Source: Brachynemurus nebulosus (lineage: Eukaryota > Arthropoda > Insecta > Neuroptera > Myrmeleontidae). Taken from it: a stretch of DNA of 64,000 bases. The translations under genes and the position numbers were made by a program. Where the stretch lies: positions 54,847,954-54,911,953 of the forward strand of contig JAPWDM010000005.1 in NCBI GenBank assembly GCA_035578155.1, read 5' to 3'. Positions 1 through 11,261 of this stretch are shown in pieces. Positions within the stretch are counted from its first letter, which is position 1. The number at the start of each line of letters is the position of its first letter. The notes below the pieces were generated by a model. The model did no database searches and was not told the DNA's origin. It saw nothing but the letters and a program-made list of their open reading frames with translations.

Positions 1-864
1 ATAACTTGGAAGTAATTTCGTAATTTCCCTACACTTTCACATAACAAAATTCTAATGACAAACACAAAAAAATTAAAATAATAGCGCCCCTTCTATTAGC
101 TTTTGACGCCCTCTTACTAGCTTTTGGCGCCCCTCTGAAAGTGGCGTCCGGGTCACGATAGTACCCCTTGCTTATGCATAAATACTGATTTATACATAAA
201 ATGAATAAGTTCAGTTGTTTAAAACCATTAAAAATTTTCCTTACAATGATGAAAGTTTATTATTATTATTACCAATAGGTGTTTATCGCAAATTAAGTTT
301 TGTCAGAAGCTTTTTTGAAAATTTAAGTAATGTGCAGTGTGAATTTTTCAGCGTGCACTGTAATAATATAAAAATTTTTGTATGGCTGTGTACACAGATT
401 GTAATTATAGTTATTTAAATATTAATACATAATAATAATAAGAAAAATATGTCTGTTTCATTATAACAAGTTACTTACTTAAAAATTACCCATTTTTGTT
501 AATAAATCTAAATTTAAAAAAAAATTTATTACTCTTATTGGAATAGCCCTTTGTAAAAGATAACACAAAAAGATAATAATTTTATCGTCCAGTTTATTTG
601 TGACATAAGGCTGACCTGCGTTCCTGCGTTTATCCAAGATTTGTATGTGTGTGTGTATGTAGCAACATATTCTTTTTTATTTGAGTAAAGTCTCACAATG
701 CTCACATTTTTTTAAAAAAAGTTGATTAAACTCTTACAAAAATATGACAAAGTACTCACACTTAAGATTATGCATATCACTGAATATCAAGTTATACATA
801 TACTCTTAATTGCATTTATATTACTGTCAGTAGTAAGAATATGAGGCCTCTGAGCCCTCCTTCT
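1..864. other. AT-rich non-coding stretch
   Basis: I see no gene here. Around 85-165 there are three imperfect GCGCCCC/GACGCCC-type motifs ending in a TGGCGTCCGGG block, which looks like the decayed end of a dispersed repeat. A short GT-rich run lies near 645-660. The only long reading frame (215-418) has no family resemblance and sits in simple AT-rich sequence. Confidence 0.5.
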
Positions 865-1644
865 CTTCTGCTGATTTTCTGAGTGACCTTGGCAAGAGGC
901 AACTGTCCTATGCAGGTTCTTGTCGCAACCTAACGGAACCCAACGAATCTTGGTGTAACTTAACGGAACCTAAGTGAACCTCCTAAGAATTATACCTTTT
1001 ACTATTAGATGGCGTTCTAGTCTGAACACTAGCGAACTCTGTGCGTAAATTTGAAAGATTGCCACGAGATAGCGCCGCAAATCCTTTAATAATTATACTA
1101 ATCATTAATAGATGGCGTTGCTAGTCCGAACCACCTCGAACTCTATACCGAGATTCCATCATGTAAAACCATCATGTAACTCCGTACATAAATTCGAAAT
1201 AGCGCTAATAAGTGGTGTATAAGGTTCGATAATCATATATTTTATGTATGTTTTTCAAAAATCGTACAGGTTTATCTTGTATCAATTGTCTATGTATATC
1301 CACTGACGTCATTATACTATTTTTCTGCTATAAAAGACCGTAGCATAATAACAACGCACTCACAATTTGATCAATTTATACATTTCGCAAATGTTCTCAC
1401 AAAGTAACAAAACATAATATCTATAAACGCGATTAGTCTTGCTTATTCATGCTTTAAAACTAATGACGTCATAATAATGCACTCGATGTGTTATGCTGTC
1501 AATGATCGTGATGATGTTACATAAATATGTTAATTCTTACATCATAGGTACACACTGAGTTAAATATTGTTAGCTAGCTTTGTTGAAGGCATATTGATCA
1601 AAACATGTAACACACAAAATGTGTTTAGGAAATTGTGACGTGAG

Positions 1645-1850
1645 AAATGACGCATGGAGAAAGGGTTTTATTACATCATCCAGTCAATACAGATATAATT
1701 AAAATGGCACATAAAAATCCGAGGTACCTGGGTTCGAGTCTCAGCGGATCCAGTTTGATAATTTTTCAATCACTGTGTGGCTATGTACCATTTTAATTAT
1801 ATCTGTATCGTCTGGCTGATGTAATAAAACCCCCTCTTCATTCGTCATTT
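1645..1850. mobile_element. Hairpin element with SINE fragment in its loop
   Basis: The arms at about 1645-1712 and 1785-1850 are inverted copies: TTTTATTACATCATCCAG and TACAGATATAATTAAAATGG on the left return inverted on the right. The loop holds the 3' half of a tRNA-derived repeat. It lies inside the 865-4856 fold-back element. Confidence 0.75.
1718..1785 (+). repeat. tRNA-derived SINE fragment (3' half)
   Basis: A T-arm/B-box-like GGTTCGAGTCTC is followed by a CCA-like acceptor end and the tail CCAGTTTGATAATTTTTCAA. The same tail follows the full-length tRNA-Thr-like head at 57845, so this is a 5'-truncated member of that family. Confidence 0.7.
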
Positions 1851-4397
1851 TCATACAGATGATCATTATTTGATTTAAAGTTTTCGCTTTTAAAACATTT
1901 TTATTAAAATATTACATGTATATTTTGTGTACCTCTTTCATTCGTTTTTCTAAATTACCCAATATAGGTAATGTTCTTACTTGCTCCTAAATATAGGTAA
2001 TTCAATTGCGGGTAAAATGTTATACTTACGACCCTATTGGAAGCGTTAAAATAAACTCTTAATATTTAATAAGTTGTTAAAAATCTTTATAAACTAAAAC
2101 AATAGTATAATTTTCCAACAGCTGTATACCAAAGTTAACTTTTTAATAAAATATAATATTTCAAAATTATGTGTGTTATTATTTCTTGCATACGGCTGTT
2201 CTTAAATAATTTTAGTAATTCGTTAAAGAGATCGTCGAAATGATCATTCTTACAACGAATTTTTGTAATGTGTATCTTATAAGCTATTAAAAATAGCAAA
2301 TGGTCTTATCTGCCCCTAAATATAGGCAATTAAACTGCACTGTCTCATTGACGTTCTGCCACAATTGAACATATGTACAAACAATAGGTATTTAGATAAT
2401 TTATTAATGACTTGTTAAAGTATCGTTGAGCACTAATGATCTAAAACTGCTGAACAGGAGAGGGTTAATTAATTGAATACAACTTAATTCCGAAAAAAAT
2501 TAACATTTCATAGTTCAAATTAAGTAAACTTGTTAATTATATACATGGACATGATTCTTAAAGCGAAAAAAAAAAGATGAACTGCACGATTTAGTATTTA
2601 ACCAGAAATATCGTGGAGTCAGTTAATTAGCGATGTTCTCAATTCCGAAAAATTTCCTGTGGTTTTAGTGTCTACAGAGGGCCTTGAGTCGCTCTTGAAA
2701 ACGATGAGAGTTATTTACTTTCCATTCTGTATACGTATTTATCGATGGTGGTGTCAAATTACATAAATGAATGTGACTTTTTTTTGCATTACACATAATT
2801 TTAAATTCGTTGTTCAGAAATATTTATATATAATAATATGCTTTAGTATTTATTTATAAATGATAATTTTTTAAGTGTTTTTCAAAACTACTTTAAGGCT
2901 ATCAGTATTAGATATTAAGTTTTAAAAATATTAAGAATAAGATTTTTTTAAAATATATTCATATTGTAAAATATGGTTTTTAACAGTGCAGAGACCCTTA
3001 CTTTTAACGGAGTATTGTACAGATCGAATTTCAATTTATATTTTAAATGTAAAGAATGTATATTTTTTACAATAATTAAAATAAATATGTAAAATGAGTG
3101 GCTTATGCTATCGCGTGGACCTCTAATCGCTAAAGAAATTTCTTATAACATTTAATAATTGTTTTTAAACTTATTACTTTTTGGTAACAAAAATCTGCCA
3201 TATGAATGAAATCTAACTTTTTCTTCTACTAATATTCATTTATTTAAATTATTCAATATTAATAAAAGCAAATAGTTATACATAAATCATGTGAAGTTTT
3301 ACATCGAGTTATAATATTCGAATAAAGTTTGAGGTATAAAATTAAAAATTATTTTGATATATTTTTTGGGATGGGCGTAAATAACAAAATCGATTTTTCT
3401 TTAAAAAATTTTTTTATTAAATATAGTTTAAAAAATAGGTACACTATTAAAAATTTATTAACTGAAGAAATACAATAATCACTGTTGTAAGATGTAACGA
3501 ATAATACGGTTTTTACAAAAATACTACAATTCTTTTTTCATTTAATTTAGAAATTTCCAACGTTTTGAATTGCAATTTCAAGATGGTCTAACGTTTTGAA
3601 TTGCAATTTGTGAGTTAGTACAGTGGTTCCATTATTTATAATATCCAGTTTTGAACTGTTTTACAACTACGCCAGCATCTATTCATTTAAATTATCAAAT
3701 CTCGCCAGTAGCGAAATGTATCCAGTTTATAATTCCAATATTGTCTTCATTCTGGATGAATCAAATTTTGATGGTAATTGACTTGCGCTTATTTTTTTTT
3801 TATGATTCAAATTTCGATATCCGCCGTTTAATTCATCGTTTAACAGTACCAAGATTGTTCAATTGCGTAATCTCATGCTGTAAATCTTTGTTTCCAAATA
3901 AAGCACCAGCAGTAATGGATTCCATTTTCAATAATAAATTTTTAACAATTAAAAAGAATTTTTTGCTGCAATAAGTTTAATGTTTTTAACCAAAGTTTCA
4001 AAACAAATTGTGAGTGAAGAATTATGCTACGATCTCTTATAGCAGAAAAATAGTATGATGACGTCAGTTGATATGCATCGATAATTTATACAAGTTTAAA
4101 CCTGTATTTTTTTGAAAAAGTATACATAAAATATATGATTATCAAATCTTGTACGCCACCTATTAACGCTATTTCAAATTTGTGTACAATGTAAATGATG
4201 GCTGTACCATCTTTGATGGAATTTGGAATGTCGGTATATAGTAGTTCAGACGGTAGTTCAGACTAGCAACGCCATCTTTCAATGGTTAGTATAATTATTA
4301 AAGGATTTGCAGCGCCATCTCGTGACAATCTTTCAAATTTACACACATATTTTGTTAGTGTTCAGAGTAGCAACTCTATCTAGTAGCGAAAAGTATA

Positions 4398-4724
4398 CTA
4401 GTGCTCCGATTGAGAGAAAGATTAATGTGTATGTATTGGTCACACGGAGATAAAAAAAGCATTAAATATTTTTTATGTAAAGAAATTATTATATATGTAT
4501 ACAGGGTGGAATTTTAATAACTCATACCTTTTGGTGAATTTTAACAAAATTTTTTCGATGATTTAGAACGGAATTCACAAAAAGGTATAAGAGTTAATAA
4601 AATTCAAACCCTGTATAAATATATAATGATTTGTTTACATCAAAATTTTTAATGTTTTTTTTTTTTTTTTGTATTCGTGTAACTAATACATACACATTTT
4701 TCTTTCTCTCAATCGAAGCACTAG
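4398..4724. mobile_element. MITE with CTAGTGCT termini
   Basis: The terminal inverted repeats read CTAGTGCTCCGATTGAGAGA on the left and the matching inverse, with one change (TCTCTCAATCGAAGCACTAG), on the right. TATA stands immediately outside both ends (4394-4397 and 4725-4728) as a probable target duplication. The corresponding place in the left arm of the surrounding fold-back element lacks this insert, which shows the empty site. Confidence 0.85.
4502..4613. mobile_element. 112-bp MITE with CAGGGTGGAA termini
   Basis: A compact hairpin element: CAGGGTGGAATTTTAATAAC at the left end and its imperfect inverse ending in CCCTG at the right, flanked by TA on both sides. It is nested inside the 4398-4724 MITE. 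A similar end (TACAGGGTGGAAAC) is seen at 28034. Confidence 0.8.
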
Positions 4725-4856
4725 TATATAATTCCTAGGTTAAGTGAGGTTCACTTACGGTACATTAAATTTCGTGGCGTTCCGTTAGGTTGGGCACGAG
4801 AACCCGCATAGGACAGTTGCCTCCTGCCAAGGTCACTCAAAAAGTCGGCAGTAGAG

Positions 4857-5680
4857 TAGCCTACTGTGATGGTCCCCAGAAGTAACTACTGCTGTCTAAT
4901 CAACCGATCTATGAAAAATTGCGGTAGCAAATTTTCTAAAGCAAAATTAAGTTTTTATTCAAATATTTATCATAAAGAAATATTTTATTCAATTATTTAA
5001 GATCGTTTGCTTTAGGCCAGTTTCTTAAGAGAATGTTAAGAAGCTGGAATATAGTGGGGCCTTCTTGTTTTCAAATCACATACTTAACGCGGACTATCAC
5101 CACGTAAAGTTTAATGCAGAAGTTAAACGATCTAGGAGGAATATAAACACAAAAAAGTCTCCAGAAAAGATTTTTATGAAAAATATATGTATTATGAACG
5201 CGAGCTCAAAAGACCTCCAGAAACCGAGGTGAGGGGAACACAAATGTTTTTAAAGAAGCGAGTGAATTAACATATACTTATTAATATGATAGACAAAGAT
5301 AAATGCAGATGTAGGTAAAAAAGTTCTTTCTGGCTTGTGCCCGTAATATTTAGTATAGTTAAATGTTAGCAATTTTTGTGTAATTAATTTAGACTAGAAA
5401 AAATTTAAATTCATACTTTTATGAAACAAGGTTCGGTGATTACAGAAATCGGATTCAGTTTATGCTATAAACTAGATCGGTAAAATTTATGAAGAAGATT
5501 TTTTAGTTAACTTATGAACAAGTTAAAAAGACTTAAATGTTTTAAGGTGGAAATTTATGTTAAATAATTTCTACAATGGATGAAGACAATCTAATCAACA
5601 GGTAATTATTTTATTGTATACTAAAAATCATTTTATACTTTATGTTATTCAAGCTAAATTATTTTGTTAAACTATATAAT
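4857..5680. other. AT-rich gap, nothing recognised
   Basis: I see no open reading frame with family resemblance, no tandem array and no terminal inverted repeats in this stretch. Confidence 0.4.
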
Positions 5681-5735
5681 GTCCCAACCGATCCAGTTTT
5701 GATAATTTTTCAAACACTATGTGAATTTTAATTTA
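5681..5735 (+). repeat. SINE tail fragment
   Basis: The stretch GTCCCAACCGATCCAG and TTTTGATAATTTTTCAAACA followed by CTATGTGAATTTTAATT matches the 3' end of the tRNA-Thr-derived SINE at 57845-57955. The head is missing. Confidence 0.7.
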
Positions 5736-6074
5736 TATATATATATTTATCTGATAAAGAAATTAATATTACTGGAGAGGGCATCAGATGGCGAGAAATT
5801 TCACCGTTTCCACACTTTTCTTCAGAAATCAGAATAAAATTTATTTTGATAATTACAGCGCCATCTATTGCGAATCAAAAAAAGTTTCGAACAAAAGTTA
5901 CATATTTCCATGTCAGAATCTGAATCTGAAATAATAATGGGGGTTTCCATTTAACATTTCAAAGTTGCCCCCCGCTCCGCCAACAGAGGCAAGAGTAGAG
6001 TAACAATTTTAGGAGAGAAAGATTCCCTCTCTAGAAATATTAGTTTTTTTGTCAGACAAATTTTTCCTACTTTT

Positions 6075-6184
<110 letters not shown>

Positions 6185-6312
6185 ATTAAAAATTCTTTTA
6201 ACTCTCATCTGCCCCCCAGCTCCGCAGATAAAAGCTGTATACGTCCCTGATAATACTATATTATGTTATGTATAAATATATAAAATAAAATAAAATATAT
6301 AGCATGTATTTT

Positions 6313-6434
6313 TAGCGAATTTCGAAAACTCGAAATTCAGCTATCACAGTAGGTCTCATGCCGCAATTTGAACCCGGAGTTATGGCAGAAATATGTTTCG
6401 AGGTCCCTAGAATACGAAAATGATATTCACTAAA

Positions 6435-6501
<67 letters not shown>

Positions 6502-7181
6502 GTCACGATAACTTTCGAACGAAACGTTTAGTGCTTATGAAATTTTGTGTGCGAACTAAAATCCGGATTAGCTCGGCTAAGTTCGTCAGCCAGACACGTT
6601 GGATGCCCAGAAATAGGTTTTCTGGCCATTTTTTATCATTTTTTATCATTCGGTCCTATCATTAGATAGTTCGATTTTTACATCGTTGGAAAGCCAAAAA
6701 GAAATTATGAAGAAAATACTCTTATAATTTTCTTTCTATTTTAAGTATTTTTCGAGAAAATGTAAATTTTCACATTTGTATTAATTTTCTCTCTCTGTTA
6801 TGCCCGGTTTTTCAGTGATGGTTTAAACCAAAGATTATAGTTAAACTCGAGTTTATCTCATTTTTCAGTTTTACAGTGTGAGTTTAAATATGGCCGCTAG
6901 TTTAAACTACGTTTAACTTAAACGGCCGATATTCGTGGTTTAAACTACACATTTAGTTTAAACCTAGGAAACTTTGAAGATTTTGAAAATTTTTTTCACT
7001 GTTAGAGAGCCAAACTGTTTTAAATAGATATAGATTACGTTATGTAAGGTCCGACAGCGTCAGTGGGACCTAAAAGTGTCAAAAATAAAAAAATGAAATA
7101 ATTGACCGATTTTGAAAATTTTCTTACTATTAGAAAGGTAAAATTCCTATTGGAAAGGTTACTGTTAGAAAGGTAAAATAT

Positions 7182-7183
<2 letters not shown>
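6313..7183 (-). mobile_element. Helentron-like non-autonomous element, reversed copy
   Basis: Read on the minus strand, the 3' end is at 6313 and has the hairpin GAATTTC...GAAATTC followed by GCTAAAA. This is the same terminus seen at 26473 and 43395. Upstream come the shared module AGTGAATATCATTTTCGTAT, a TA microsatellite, and TTATGAAATTTTGTGTGCGA. Further upstream, at 6962-7183, is the family minisatellite unit (TTTTGAAAATTTTTTTCACT). The left (5') terminus is not resolved because the element runs into a TA-centred inverted repeat. Confidence 0.6.
6438..6498. repeat. (TA)n microsatellite inside Helentron-like copy
   Basis: About 60 bp of TA lies at the same internal site of the element as the 78-bp tract at 43193. 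A third copy, at 26350, has almost no TA there. Confidence 0.9.
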
Positions 7184-7265
<82 letters not shown>

Positions 7266-7359
7266 ATATTTTACCTTTCTAACAGTAACCTTTCCAATAG
7301 GAATTTTACCTTTCTAATAGTAAGAAAATTTTCAAAATCGGTCAATTATTTCATTTTTT

Positions 7360-7360
<1 letters not shown>
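7079..7360. repeat. Inverted repeat with TA-microsatellite centre
   Basis: The ~105-bp left arm (7079-7183) returns as its reverse complement at 7265-7360, around about 80 bp of TA (7184-7264). The arms carry the family minisatellite unit (CTTACTATTAGAAAGGTAAA). Another partial copy of the right arm follows at 7481-7572, after more TA-rich sequence. Confidence 0.85.
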
Positions 7361-7394
<34 letters not shown>

Positions 7395-7572
7395 GGATAT
7401 TTTATATATAGGATATATAAAATATTATTATATATTATATATTATATATATTATATATATAGGATATAATACCATATATTATATATATAGGATATTTTAC
7501 CTTTCTAACAGTAACCTTTCCAATAGGAATTTTACCTTTCTAATAGTAAAAAAATTTTCAAAATCGGTCAAT
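7361..7572. repeat. TA-rich low complexity and extra minisatellite unit
   Basis: Degenerate TATATAGGATAT repeats to about 7495 are followed by another copy of the minisatellite unit (CCTTTCTAACAGTAACCTTT) that also forms the right arm at 7265-7360. Confidence 0.75.
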
Positions 7573-7613
7573 AATTGGAAGGGATTATCTATTATACATA
7601 TTTTCCATGTATA

Positions 7614-9207
7614 CAGTAATTAACAAAAATATTCACATTCATAATATTCTTTAGTTAAATTTTTTGGTGAATTCAAAAAAGAATAAACTTGATACTTTTA
7701 CAAACTAGTAAAATCTATTTAACCTGACGATTCTAAAGTACAATAATAATAATGTGGCCGGTAGTCGGTGAGAAATAGTGGTTCCACACACCTAATTACT
7801 CTATGGAATCATAAAGTCATGAAGGAATTGAAGTGTACTAGGGGCACGAAGATAGGAATAGTTTTAGTAAAATTGCAACATATCTCTCGAATATCTTAGT
7901 TGCTGATACTGTGAATAAAGTTACATTTATTTTTAATTTACAATAATGTATCCGATATCAAAATCTAGTAAGAAATTAATGATTGAATTATTAAAAGCTA
8001 GACAATCTACAAGATATATCGATATCTACAAGATATCGCTCGGAAAATTCATATTAACCAATCGACAGTACAAAAGATTCGAAAAAACTGTAATTTACTA
8101 ATAGAGCAAAATGTTTGTGGTCGAAAAAAAATTATCAGGAGAGGATGTTAGAAGAGTTATTCGATATTTGGCTACCGGTGAAGCATCTTCGGCTTCTGAG
8201 GCAACCAAACTTTTACCGAAAGACGTTGACAAGTCAGTAAGTAAGTTAACAGTTCGTCGGGCATTACATACCGCCAAGTTCCGAGCTGTCGGAAGAAAAA
8301 GAGACCACTTCTCACTAAAAAAATATTAAAGCTAGAAAATTTCTTTATAAAACAATATATAAAATGGGATGATGATGATTGAATGAAGGTGATTTGGTCA
8401 GATGCGACTAAAATTAATAGACACAGTACAGATGGTCGCCGGTGGAATTGGAAAAGAACTAAAGAATCAAGACAACCAAAGGATTACATTCAAACGATAA
8501 AGCATGGTAGTGGTAACATCAGGTTGTGACGCTGTTTTTCAGCATTTGCTGCAGATCTAATTCATAGGATTGATGGTAATATAAACAAAAAATTGTACTA
8601 TAATATTCCCAGGATATATTTAACAGAAACAGTTGAAAACATACCCTATCCAGAAGATGAAATAATATTTCAACATGACAACGATCCGAAACATACCTCG
8701 AAATTAGTAAAAAATTGGTTACGTAAACAAAAATTCAAAGTCCTGATGTGGCTACCTCAAAGTCCTGATCCCAATCCTCTTGAAAAATTATGGTCATATC
8801 TGATAAAATAAACTTTTGAATGAATATGAATCACCTCCGTCAAATTTAGATGTTTTATGGGAAGATGTACAGGAGCAGTTGTACAAAGTCTCACCTGATT
8901 GCTGCGAAAAAACTTGTTAGAAGTGTTAAAAAACGATCACATGCTGTTAGAAAGGCAAAAGGTCTGTGGACATAATATTAAAGTTTAATTATTTGATGCT
9001 CGCTACAAGTGGTGCAAAAGTGAACCAAAGGTCATTATGATTATTTTATTCTAAAATAGGCTTTTAAGCTAAATTAAGTTTATAACTTTATGTATCAATA
9101 AATGTACTTTCCAGTTTTATAAATATTGTTTTGATTGTAAGGTTATAATATATTCAAAAAGTACAAATATCCAAAACTTATATTGGTTGACTCAGTTTTG
9201 CACCTAA

Positions 9208-9210
<3 letters not shown>
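7614..9210 (+). mobile_element. Tc1-like transposon, ~1.6 kb
   Basis: The termini are TA|CAGTAATTAACAAAAA at the left and ...CACCTAACTG|TA at the right, both beginning CAGT on their own strand and flanked by TA, the target of Tc1/mariner elements. The 1,597-bp length suits the family. It carries one decayed transposase gene. Beyond the CAGT start the two ends match only weakly, so exact TIR identity is uncertain. The right end abuts a TA microsatellite. Confidence 0.75.
7946..8965 (+). pseudogene. Tc1-like DD34E transposase pseudogene
   Basis: In an intact element this enzyme would cut and paste it at TA sites. The N-terminal helix-turn-helix part is readable at 8111-8329. The catalytic part shows VIWSDATKINRH (first Asp, codon near 8401), FQHDNDPKHTS (second Asp, near 8677) and SPDPNPLEKLW (Glu, near 8782). 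Exactly 34 residues lie between the second Asp and the Glu, the DD34E signature. It is broken by frameshifts before 8111, a gap at 8330-8380, a TGA where the family has Trp-Gly (near 8525), and stops after 8810. All three catalytic residues survive although the frame does not. Confidence 0.92.

Positions 9211-9284
<74 letters not shown>
9210..9284. repeat. (TA)n microsatellite
   Basis: About 75 bp of TA directly abuts the right end of the Tc1 element and leads into the tandem array that follows. Confidence 0.95.
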
Positions 9285-9286
<2 letters not shown>

Positions 9287-9293
9287 CACGCCA

Positions 9294-10250
9294 AAACGGC
9301 AAAACGGCTGAATGAATTTTGATAAAATTTTACGTACACACTTCTTATTCATTAACTTAACACGTAGGCTAAATTTTATCCCGATTTCATGTTCCTGAGG
9401 GATACCAATTAGTCAATCCCGCTCAAATAACTGAACCGAATCCGATGGAATTTGATTTACAGGCAATATTTTCCCTGAATTAACACATACAATAATCTTA
9501 TCCCGATTCAAGGTTCCTGTGGGATACAAAACCAGTTACTTAACCACAGCAAAATGACTGAACTGGATTCGGTGAAACTGGTATATAGAAACTGTTTTCT
9601 ATGAATACATACCGGAATAATTTTAATAACACATAGAATAGTTTTATCACGATTGAATGTTCCTGGGGGATACAAAACCAGTTACTCAATCATGTCCAAA
9701 TAATTAAACCGAATTTGATAAAATTTTGTACACAGACACTATTTATGCTGAGTTCATACAGAGAATAACGTTATGCCGATTGAAAGATCCCGTGGGATAC
9801 AAAATCAGTTACTAAATCACGGTGAAATAACAATTGAATTAGATTAAATTTGGTACAGAAGTACTATTTACCATGAGCCAACACATAGCATAGTTTTATT
9901 CTGATTGAAGACTGCTGTAGGAAAAAAAAACAACAAATTAACATATTATCCAGTTACTGAAATGACTGATCTAAATTGGAAAAATTTTTTTATATAGACA
10001 AAATTTATCTTGAATTAACACATAAAATAATTTTATCCCGTTTGAAAGTTTCTATGGAACACTAAATTAATTATTCCATTACACTGAAATTACTGAACTA
10101 AATGTGATGAAACTTTGTATACAAACGCTATTTACCTTGAATCCGCACCTAGGATGATTTTGTTTCGATAGGAAGCTTTTATGGGATACAAAACCAATCA
10201 TTAACTGTCAATTAATACAGAATCATTTATTACCGATTAGAGATAAAAAA
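9294..10250 (+). repeat. Decayed tandem array, period ~130 bp
   Basis: The phrase (T)ATCCCGATTGAAGGTTCCT, with GTGGGATACAAAACCAGTTA after it, recurs with changes near 9376, 9496, 9636, 9772, 9898, 10034 and 10160, at spacings of about 120-140 bp. A second block (GAATTTGATGAAATTTTGTA plus CACAGACACTATTTA) alternates with it. Units differ markedly from one another, so the array is old. It follows a TA microsatellite, like the minisatellites of the Helentron-like family. Confidence 0.85.
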
Positions 10251-10526
10251 ATGGGGCGAGAGTTTTAAAGGTCGTCTCGAGTCTTACCGGCGGGAACGGG
10301 AACGGACGGATGTGAACATTTTTTGACGGGAATGGAAACGGGCGGGAGTGGATAAATATGCTGTGAGTGTTACATTTTTATTTTCGTTATTTAAAAATAA
10401 AAATTTTTTTGACAAAGCGGGACCAGAAATAAAGAAAACGGGTTCGGGACTAATTTGAAGGAAACGGGCAGAAGTGACAATTTTCCGACGGGAATGAGAG
10501 TGAACGATGGGTATAATCGTGAGTGG
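10251..10526. repeat. G-rich degenerate repeat (GGGAACGG units)
   Basis: Irregular repeats of GGGAACGG and ACGGGAATG run to the LTR element's insertion point. The sequence resumes on the other side at 16944 (GAACGGACTAAG), which confirms that the LTR element interrupts it. Confidence 0.6.
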
Positions 10527-10530
10527 GCGG

Positions 10531-11261
10531 TATAACGGTTGGGCGCTTCTTGACTGTATTTATAACTTGGATATGGCGCCATAAAATTACTATATATTGT
10601 TGTTTTAATTGTTGGATGCCATTATTTATATTTGTCCCTGAATTCGTGGGTTTCCTGTGAGGAATAATCCTCCGGAAACCAGCATTACGCGTGGCGGTTT
10701 GTGTCGACAGTTTTTTGTTGGTAAAATAGTTCGTCAGTAGATGGTTAAATTGGTATTTTAAATAATAAATGTTTATTTCTTTTTAATATTTAATATTTAT
10801 TATTATTTAAGGCACTTTTATATTTTAAATGTTTACAAAAATATTTTACAAAAAATCAATTTAAATATTGATTAAATCCTTGTTAAGAAAAATGTGAATC
10901 ACATAAAAAATACGTCTGAACCAATCTAGGGTCAGATTGTGAGTGAGTGATGCACGAAGCATCCTATATCAGGTACACCGTTGTTCGTTGGTCGTTCTGG
11001 TCTCAAGTCCTGTGTTAAAAACCACTTAATTCGGGGAATCACAAAATGAAGCATTGGTGTAAGAAACCAATATGTCGGAATAATAATGGCGGCCTTACAT
11101 AGTTCATTTTACGGCCGCTAGTTGGCGCCACCAAACACATTACCTGGGGTTTGAACCCATGATAAGTATCAAAAATTAACAAATTACGCGGCGGAAATCA
11201 ACACTACATTAGTGTAAATTCAATTGCCTAAAGTGCTCGGCTTACGCCCATTACTGTTACA
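10531..11261 (-). repeat. 3' LTR (731 bp)
   Basis: Direct copy of 16209-16939. On the minus strand it runs from TGTAACAGTAATGGGCG to CAACCGTTATA. The terminus is TA rather than the usual CA, and both LTRs share this. The adjoining interior sequence (minus-strand GAGCCGGGGGTA) is a weak polypurine-tract candidate. Confidence 0.9.

Larger units (their letters stand above)
865..4856. mobile_element. Fold-back (long TIR) DNA element, ~4 kb
   Basis: The left arm (about 865-1371) reappears as its reverse complement in the right arm (about 4004-4856). Shared blocks include GAGTGACCTTGGCA, GGCAACTGTCCTATGC, CCTTTAATAATTATACTAA and TGACGTCATxATACTATTTT. The arms are roughly 500 bp, and the right one is longer only because a MITE is inserted in it. 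The interior is AT-rich with no recognisable transposase. A minus-strand reading around 3650-3930 is broken by stops, so the element is probably non-autonomous or dead. I could not identify a clean target duplication. Confidence 0.8.

Noticed and set aside
3651..3974. 107-codon frame inside the 865-4856 element as a transposase
   Set aside because: No motif is recognisable and the AT-rich composition alone allows it. A minus-strand reading over the same place is also broken.
9294..10250. CRISPR array or clustered regulatory repeat
   Set aside because: The unit is ~130 bp, degenerate and not a short repeat with unique spacers. The genome is eukaryotic.
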